From an uncultured Candidatus Melainabacteria bacterium (lineage in GTDB: Bacteria; Cyanobacteriota; Vampirovibrionia; Gastranaerophilales; Gastranaerophilaceae), in assembly GCA_949902595.1 (NCBI GenBank), contig CATLDC010000001.1:412761-476760 (forward strand): a stretch of 64,000 bases of DNA. Direction: 5' to 3'. The translations under genes were made by a program, and so were the position numbers. Of the stretch, positions 58,821-64,000 are shown piece after piece. A model generated the notes under the pieces. The model was given only the letters and a program-made list of their open reading frames with translations. It was not told the origin of the DNA and did no database searches. Within the stretch, counting starts at the first letter, position 1; each line of letters starts with the position of its first letter.

Positions 58821-60164
58821 ATGAAGATTATTATTTTTGGCGCTAACGAACTTGGCTCGATGATTGCCTCAGAGTTCTATACTGATAACGATATCACAGT
58901 AATCGATGATGAGCAGAACAAGATTGATGCTTTTAACAAACTTGACGTCGGATTTATTTCCGGTAACGCGTCTAACATCGAAGTCCTTAAACAGGCTAAT
59001 ATCAAATCAGCAGACGTGTTCGTCGCCTGCACAGCTTCTGACGAACTCAACATCGTTGCGTGCCTTACCGCAAAAAGGATTAGCACAGTAAAAACCATCT
59101 GCTTTGTAAGAAAAGAGGAGTACAAATCTTCGCTCGGTATGGCAAAGGACGCCGAGTACAATTGCGATTTCTATGTTGATAACATTATCTGGCCGGAGGA
59201 GTTGCTCACACAGGAAATTTTTAGAATTATCACGGTTGCAAAAGCTCTGGATGTTGAGAACTTTGCTGACGGAAGAGCGCGCCTTCTGGAATACAAGATT
59301 CCTAAAAACTCCATACTTGTTAACGGGATGGTTAAGCACTGCGAGTTTCCGAAGGACACACTGATTGTCGGGATTACGCGCGATAGCGAACTCTTTATTC
59401 CAAACGGCGAAACAGTCTTGCATGAGGACGACAAGGTTATATTTATGGGGCTTTCACACTCGCTTGATATTCTTGCGGGTAAATTTTTCCATGAAAAAGA
59501 GTTCGTGAAAAATGTTACAATAATCGGCGGGGGAAATGTCGGGCTCAAGCTTGCTAAGAATCTGGAGAACCTGAAATTAAAACTCAAAATCGTTGAAAAA
59601 GACGAAAAGCGTTGCGAGTTTCTGGCTCAGGAGCTGGATAATGCGCTTATCATAAACGGCGACGGCACGGATTTGGAGCTTCTCAATGAGGAAGACATCT
59701 CAAACTCTGATGTTGTTGTGAGCGTTACAAACAACGATGAGAAGAACCTCTTATGCTCCCTGCTTGTAAAACACATGGGCGCAAAACGCGTTATCTCGCG
59801 CGTTTCGAAGAATACAAATGTTTCTTTGTTCGAGCGAGTGGGAATCGATATTGCGATATCTTCCAAAACGGCTGCGCTTAACGAGATTAAGAATAATATC
59901 AAGGAAACAAATATCGGCATTCTTGCAACTGTTGAGCAGGGCAAGGGCGAAGTTCTCGTAATCGAGATTCCGGAAAACTACGAAACAAAGAAGATTATGG
60001 AAATAAGGCTTCCTGCCAAGGCGATTGTCGGGGTTATTCAGCGTAGAAAAAGGATTATTATTCCAAACGGTACAACCCAGGTTATGAGCGGGGATAATCT
60101 GATTATTTTCACGACAAGCGAGAATGCGCCGATGATAAGGGAATTTTTTGAGGAAATCAGATGA
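58821..60164 (+). CDS. trkA: Trk potassium uptake system, TrkA regulatory subunit
   Basis: The 447-residue cytoplasmic protein has two RCK units, each with an NAD-binding Rossmann domain: IIFGANELGSMIASEF near residue 3 and VTIIGGGNVGLKLAKNL near 233. Each is followed by a TrkA-C domain. It gates the TrkH channel in response to nucleotides. I start at ATG 58821; a TTG at 58803 would add six residues. It overlaps trkH by 4 nt (ATGA). Confidence 0.95.
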   Translation: MKIIIFGANELGSMIASEFYTDNDITVIDDEQNKIDAFNKLDVGFISGNASNIEVLKQANIKSADVFVACTASDELNIVACLTAKRISTVKTICFVRKEEYKSSLGMAKDAEYNCDFYVDNIIWPEELLTQEIFRIITVAKALDVENFADGRARLLEYKIPKNSILVNGMVKHCEFPKDTLIVGITRDSELFIPNGETVLHEDDKVIFMGLSHSLDILAGKFFHEKEFVKNVTIIGGGNVGLKLAKNLENLKLKLKIVEKDEKRCEFLAQELDNALIINGDGTDLELLNEEDISNSDVVVSVTNNDEKNLLCSLLVKHMGAKRVISRVSKNTNVSLFERVGIDIAISSKTAALNEIKNNIKETNIGILATVEQGKGEVLVIEIPENYETKKIMEIRLPAKAIVGVIQRRKRIIIPNGTTQVMSGDNLIIFTTSENAPMIREFFEEIR

Positions 60165-61624
60165 GACTTACGTATTTGGCATACTCGTTTAGCTTGAGCG
60201 TAATGTATTTTAGCTTTGTGCTGCTGATACCGATTGCGGTTGCGCTGTTCTACCACGAAACAAACGCAATTTTTCCGTTTTTAATCGCTGCAACCACTGC
60301 GTTTATGACTTCTGTTACCCTAAAAAAAGTCGTCAGAGGCGCTTCGCATATAAAATCAATAAACGATATCAAAAAATCCGAAGGCCTGTGGATTGTAACG
60401 TTTTCATGGCTGTTTGCCGGCATGTTTGCTGCAATTCCTTACCTGTTTTTCGGAATTTCGCCAATAAATGCTCTGTTTGAGGCTGTTTCCGGAATCACAA
60501 CCACAGGCGCAACAGTTTTTACACATTATGATTATCCGCATGCACTTTTTTTCTGGCGCTCTTTTACCCAGTGGCTGGGCGGTATGGGGATTATCGTGCT
60601 GTTTATCGCGATTCTTCCGCAGTTTGCGATTGCCGGACGCCAGCTGTTCTCGGCTGAAGCACCCGGCCCTACAGAGGAAAAATTCACCCCGCGTATTAAA
60701 AACACGGCTGCTGCTTTGTGGAAAGTCTACGCAGGGCTTACTGTGCTTGAATTTGTTTTACTCAAAACCTGCGGTATGGGCGGGTTCGAAAGTTTGTGCC
60801 ACTCGCTTTCTTCTGTATCAGGCGGTGGGTTTTCTCCTAATAGCGGAAGCATTGTGGGGTATTCTCACACGATTATGTGGATTATTACGTTTTTCATGTT
60901 CTTTGCAGGAGCGAGTTTTAATTTGCAGTACAAAGCGTGGGCAAAGTTTAATCCGCTTGTTTTGTTCAGAAACGAAGAATTTCGTACGTATTTTGGCGCG
61001 GTGGTATTTATTGCGCTCGCATTGAGCTTTTCGCTCTTTGTAAACATGCACTATGATCTAGAAAGCAGCTTTACGCACGCGTTTTTCAATGTTTCGTCTC
61101 TTGTTTCGTCAACGGGATTTTGCAGTGCTGATTATGTCAACTGGGATTATACAAGCAAGATTCTCTTGTTTACAATAATGCTTGTGGGCAGCTGCGCAAG
61201 TTCTGCGGGCGGCGGTTTGAAGGTTATGAGATGGCTTCTGATTTTCAAGATTATGAAATCAGAGATGGTAAAGATTCTCCACCCGAAAGCTGTTTTTGAT
61301 ATCAAGATTGGTAACTATTCTGTTCCCAAGGACATCCTTTACCAAACTCTGATGTTTGTGTCTTTCTATTTTGCGCTTGTGGTGATTTCAGCGTTTCTGA
61401 TTGCAATAATTGAGCAAAACACAGTGCTTGCAATCACGGGCGCAGTGGCTTCTGTCGGAAACATCGGGCCGGGGTTAGGGCAGATAATCGGGCCTCTGGG
61501 AAGCTTTGAGACCCTGCACACTTCAACAAAATTCATACTTATTATAGGCATGCTTGCCGGTCGTCTTGAATTGATACCGTTTTTGGTTCTGTTCCAGAAA
61601 GACCTGTGGACTCTGAAAAAATAA
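60161..61624 (+). CDS. trkH: Trk potassium uptake system, TrkH channel subunit
   Basis: The 487-residue membrane protein has four M1-P-M2 repeats. Selectivity-filter-like segments are visible in SGITTTGATVF, SVSGGGFSPNSG, SLVSSTGFCSADY and ASVGNIGPGLGQ. It also has the FTQWLGGMGIIVLF segment and a cytoplasmic SAGGGLKVMR loop, all typical of TrkH/KtrB. It takes up potassium under TrkA control. The def promoter overlaps its 3' end. Confidence 0.95.
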   Translation: MRLTYLAYSFSLSVMYFSFVLLIPIAVALFYHETNAIFPFLIAATTAFMTSVTLKKVVRGASHIKSINDIKKSEGLWIVTFSWLFAGMFAAIPYLFFGISPINALFEAVSGITTTGATVFTHYDYPHALFFWRSFTQWLGGMGIIVLFIAILPQFAIAGRQLFSAEAPGPTEEKFTPRIKNTAAALWKVYAGLTVLEFVLLKTCGMGGFESLCHSLSSVSGGGFSPNSGSIVGYSHTIMWIITFFMFFAGASFNLQYKAWAKFNPLVLFRNEEFRTYFGAVVFIALALSFSLFVNMHYDLESSFTHAFFNVSSLVSSTGFCSADYVNWDYTSKILLFTIMLVGSCASSAGGGLKVMRWLLIFKIMKSEMVKILHPKAVFDIKIGNYSVPKDILYQTLMFVSFYFALVVISAFLIAIIEQNTVLAITGAVASVGNIGPGLGQIIGPLGSFETLHTSTKFILIIGMLAGRLELIPFLVLFQKDLWTLKK

Positions 61625-61641
61625 AGCTTTTATGCTAAAAT
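61613..61641 (+). promoter_or_regulatory. Promoter of def-fmt
   Basis: CTGAAA (61613-61618), 17 nt, TAAAAT (61636-61641). The leader is about 15 nt with AAAAGGA before the ATG at 61662. Confidence 0.5.
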
Positions 61642-61661
61642 GTAAGAAAAGGATTTAAGTT

Positions 61662-62258
61662 ATGTCAATAAAAAAAGTTGTTAGATACGGCGAGCCGTCT
61701 CTCAGACAGCCGTCTAAAGAAGTTCATAAGGTGTCGCAAAAGGTTAAAAACCTTGTTGCTGATATGCTCGACACAATGTACGCTCAAAACGGCGTGGGAC
61801 TTGCAGCTCCGCAGATTGGAGAAAACTACAGGATTTTTGTAATCGATGTTTCAACTGGCGATGAGCCTCTGAACCCGATTGTGTTCATCAACCCGAAGAT
61901 TATCAAAAAATCAGGCGCATGCATTAGCCACGAAGGCTGCTTGAGCTTTCCGGAAGCGTTTACTGATGTGAAAAGATACGCCAATGTTATGGTTAAGGCA
62001 CTTGATAGAAACGGACGCTCTTTTGTTCTGGAAGCAAAAGACGGAACCCTTCTTGCGCGTGCAATCCAGCACGAATTTGACCACCTCGACGGCGTGCTTT
62101 TTGTAGACCACGTGATTAACAGGTTTGAAGCAGAAGAGGTTTTGAAGAAGTTCAATCTTCCGCCTCTGGAAATTGATAAGATTCTTGACGAGCCTGAACT
62201 TTCAGAAAAAATCGACGAGCTTTTGAAAGAAAAAGTTGAGAAGGAAGGCAAGAATTAA
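61662..62258 (+). CDS. def: Peptide deformylase
   Basis: Def removes the formyl group from the N-terminal methionine of new proteins. The 198-residue metalloenzyme has the three family motifs GVGLAAPQIG, EGCLSFP (metal Cys) and QHEFDHLDG (metal His pair and catalytic Glu). An extra charged C-terminal tail of about 30 residues (EPELSEKIDELLKEKVEK) may help it bind ribosomes. AAAAGGA precedes the ATG. The fmt start codon lies 2 nt after its stop. Confidence 0.97.
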   Translation: MSIKKVVRYGEPSLRQPSKEVHKVSQKVKNLVADMLDTMYAQNGVGLAAPQIGENYRIFVIDVSTGDEPLNPIVFINPKIIKKSGACISHEGCLSFPEAFTDVKRYANVMVKALDRNGRSFVLEAKDGTLLARAIQHEFDHLDGVLFVDHVINRFEAEEVLKKFNLPPLEIDKILDEPELSEKIDELLKEKVEKEGKN

Positions 62259-62260
62259 AC

Positions 62261-63184
62261 GTGATTAATATAGTATTTTTCGGCACACCGGATATTGGCT
62301 TAAAATCTCTTGAACATTTTCATAACTCGGACAAATTCAATGTCCTCGCTGTTGTAACCCAGCCTGACAAACCGTCAGGACGCGGGCATAAGCTCACAGC
62401 CTGCCCGATAAAACAGTTTGCGCAAGAGCATGGGATAAAAGTCTTTCAGCCAAAATCAATAAGAAAAGAGCCGGAAATCATTGAGGCGCTTCGCGAACTT
62501 AAGCCGGATTTCTTTGTAACATTCGCGTTCGGGCAGATTCTTTCGCAGGAAGTTCTTGATATCCCAAAATACGAGACAATAAACCTTCACGTATCCCTGC
62601 TTCCGAAATACCGCGGCGCAAACCCTATCCAGCGCGCGATTATAAACGGCGAGACCCAAACCGGAATCTGCACAATGATTACAGAACTCGGGCTCGACTG
62701 CGGCGATATTTGTATGACTTACCCGATTGAGATTCCCAAAAAAATGAACTGCGTTGAGTTGTTTGAACTCTGCGCTAACAATTCTCCCGAGCTTTTGGAA
62801 AAAACCTTAATTGGTATTCAGGAAGGCACACTTAAACCGACTCCGCAATGCGAAGAAGGGGTTTGTTTTGCAGACAAGTTGAAAAAAGAGGAGTGCAAAA
62901 TCGACTGGACAAAATCAGCGGAAGATATTCACAACCTTGTGCGCGGGGTTTACAAATGCCCGGGCGCGTATTTTGAATTTAGGGACAAAATAATCAAAGT
63001 TTTGGAAACAGAGCCGCTTGAAACAGCAGAAGATAAGGGCGTTTCAGTTGGTGAGTTTGCCGGCATTTCAAAACATGGGATTGACGTAAAAACCGGAAGC
63101 GGCTACCTGCGTTTGATAAAAATTAAGCCGGAAGGCAAGGGCGAAATGTTTGCGAGGGATTGGGCAAACGGGATAAAGTTTTAA
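62261..63184 (+). CDS. fmt: Methionyl-tRNA formyltransferase
   Basis: Fmt adds the formyl group to initiator Met-tRNA. The 307-residue product begins with a GTG codon and has VFFGTPDIGLKSLEHF, the VTQPDKPSGRGHK loop, the formyl-folate motif HVSLLPKYRGANPIQRAI and a C-terminal OB-like domain. It is translationally coupled to def, the normal partner. The family's SLLP motif and the LGLDCGDI catalytic region are intact. Confidence 0.96.
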   Translation: MINIVFFGTPDIGLKSLEHFHNSDKFNVLAVVTQPDKPSGRGHKLTACPIKQFAQEHGIKVFQPKSIRKEPEIIEALRELKPDFFVTFAFGQILSQEVLDIPKYETINLHVSLLPKYRGANPIQRAIINGETQTGICTMITELGLDCGDICMTYPIEIPKKMNCVELFELCANNSPELLEKTLIGIQEGTLKPTPQCEEGVCFADKLKKEECKIDWTKSAEDIHNLVRGVYKCPGAYFEFRDKIIKVLETEPLETAEDKGVSVGEFAGISKHGIDVKTGSGYLRLIKIKPEGKGEMFARDWANGIKF

Positions 63185-63211
63185 AAATAGTGAATTTTTT
63201 GAAAGGTACAT

Positions 63212-63835
63212 ATGCGAGTTTCTAATAGTTTTCAGACCCCAAAGCCGAATTTTAAGCAGGTAAATCTTATCCAGATTCCTAAAAAAGCTTTTGAGGATCC
63301 GCAGAATTTAAAACAGTGTTCAAAGAAATTTGGGAGTGTTCTTGATAAAGCCACAGGAAAAGGGCTTATGGCTGGTAGTTTTGTTGAAAACTTGATGGTA
63401 CTTCTGGGAATAGGCGGAAAGAAAGTTGGTAAGGTTTATGTTCAATTAGAAAGCCGCTCTCATGACATGTGTGATGAGTTGTTGGAAGGAGCCGGTTATT
63501 CCATTGAATGGCTTGAGCGAAACACAGGCACAAAATTGAAGAAGCCTCTTGATGAAAATATGCACTCTTTTTATGTCCTGACCAAAGAACATAAAGATGG
63601 TGTGCTGCCTTCTCTAAAATGGACCAATATTTCTAAAATAATGCTTCGTTATCTCAAGGAAGGAACACTAAAATATCCACAAGACAATGAAATGTCAAAT
63701 TTCTATGCAAGTGCAAAAGCCGGAGAAAAACTAGACCAACAGTTTGATGAAGTTATTGCAGGAAGCCAAATCCATAAATTTAAACTCAAAAACCTCGATG
63801 AGCTCAAAAATATTGCAGACAAACTAGGTATATAG
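63212..63835 (+). CDS. Unknown lineage-specific protein
   Basis: The 207-residue product begins MRVSNSFQTPKPNFKQVNLI, with the short N-terminal leader ending in FK that is also seen, in variant form, in the genes at 35274 and 36466. It has a possible membrane-associated stretch (GLMAGSFVENLMVLLGIGG) and a polar, mostly helical remainder. It has no recognised domain and no signal peptide. GAAAGG precedes the ATG. Confidence 0.7.
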   Translation: MRVSNSFQTPKPNFKQVNLIQIPKKAFEDPQNLKQCSKKFGSVLDKATGKGLMAGSFVENLMVLLGIGGKKVGKVYVQLESRSHDMCDELLEGAGYSIEWLERNTGTKLKKPLDENMHSFYVLTKEHKDGVLPSLKWTNISKIMLRYLKEGTLKYPQDNEMSNFYASAKAGEKLDQQFDEVIAGSQIHKFKLKNLDELKNIADKLGI

Positions 63836-63846
63836 TTTCTAATCTT

Positions 63847-63862
63847 CCCCCCCCCCTTTTTT
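63847..63862 (+). repeat. Homopolymer tract C10-T6
   Basis: Ten C residues are followed by six T residues, 12 nt after the stop of the gene at 63212. Such runs slip during replication or sequencing. Confidence 0.8.
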
Positions 63863-63924
63863 ATAATTATTAAGTTTTGTAAATGCGAGTTTATTTTTGC
63901 CTCAATGCCAGTCATAATGCCTAA

Positions 63925-63966
63925 GGGCAGGGCAGGGCAGGGCAGGGCAGGGCAGGGCAGGGCAGG
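63925..63966 (+). repeat. GGGCA pentanucleotide tandem repeat, eight copies
   Basis: Eight perfect copies of GGGCA (63925-63964) and a partial ninth. They lie in a gene-free stretch at the window's right edge. The regularly spaced GGG runs could form a G-quadruplex on the plus strand. Copy number may vary between strains. Confidence 0.9.
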
Positions 63967-64000
63967 TGAGCACAGTGATAGCATGAGCTGTTATAGTATG

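Noticed and set aside
63925..63966. CRISPR array
   Set aside because: The units are 5 nt with no spacers; this is a simple tandem repeat. No cas gene is present.
63703..63984. Minus-strand frame with PCPAL repeats
   Set aside because: It is generated by the GGGCA tandem repeat and runs antisense to the gene at 63212.

Overview
The window looks like a chromosomal segment of a low-GC, Gram-negative, non-photosynthetic bacterium. My best guess is a gut member of Gastranaerophilales (Vampirovibrionia, the 'Melainabacteria' side branch of Cyanobacteriota). This is an inference. It rests on AT-rich DNA, lipoproteins and periplasmic enzymes, the MEP isoprenoid genes ispG and ispH, a dispersed biosynthetic gene order, and several unknown proteins with a short N-terminal 'xFK' type leader (genes at 35274, 36466 and 63212) that I associate with that group. 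No rRNA, tRNA, CRISPR array, intact prophage or insertion sequence is visible.

Layout. 0-5 kb: 5' end of glyS, a small membrane protein, a sugar ABC permease, a glycosyltransferase, bioD-bioA and a lipoprotein. 5-10 kb: glgC, a ferredoxin-nitroreductase, rpmI-rplT and two unknown or GNAT-like genes. 10-19 kb: an MntA/HepT toxin-antitoxin pair, an M16 protease, surE, a CoA-disulfide-reductase-like flavoprotein, rseP, coaD and a Fic protein. 19-28.4 kb: a chemotaxis-type signalling block (CheA-REC hybrid, MCP, REC-GGDEF, double CheW) followed by a large acidic membrane protein. 28-34.4 kb: a sugar-binding lipoprotein, a glycosyltransferase, ispH-rpsA, an EamA transporter, a parvulin and mazG. 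34.4-39.6 kb: lineage-specific unknowns, including a nucleotidyltransferase-like/PHP pair, then thrB, a tiny ribbon-helix-helix gene and an XRE gene. 39.6-47 kb: a phosphoesterase, ispG, aroC-aroK-aroB-bioG-bioC and a histidine kinase. 47-54.8 kb: phosphohexomutase, a second sugar permease, rpmH, proC, ileS and a dicarboxylate symporter. 54.8-58.7 kb: a cluster of small regulators, ychF, and a CI/LexA-like repressor facing two small genes across a striking operator. 58.8-64 kb: trkA-trkH, def-fmt, an unknown gene, and a GGGCA tandem repeat.

The genes join up in several pathways. BioC and BioG make pimeloyl-ACP and BioA and BioD act later in biotin synthesis, although they lie 40 kb apart. AroC, AroK and AroB are shikimate-pathway enzymes. 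Sugar uptake parts lie in three separate places. Def and Fmt handle the formyl group on the initiator methionine.

Four patterns stand out. (1) At least ten genes have a -10 box exactly 6 nt before the ATG and no usable Shine-Dalgarno sequence, which suggests widespread leaderless transcription. (2) A GC-rich REP-like palindrome sits at the 3' ends of genes, and one copy lies in frame inside bioA. (3) A perfect 15-bp inverted repeat lies between a CI-like repressor and a divergent pair of small genes. (4) A nucleotidyltransferase-like gene and a PHP phosphoesterase gene form an uncharacterised operon.
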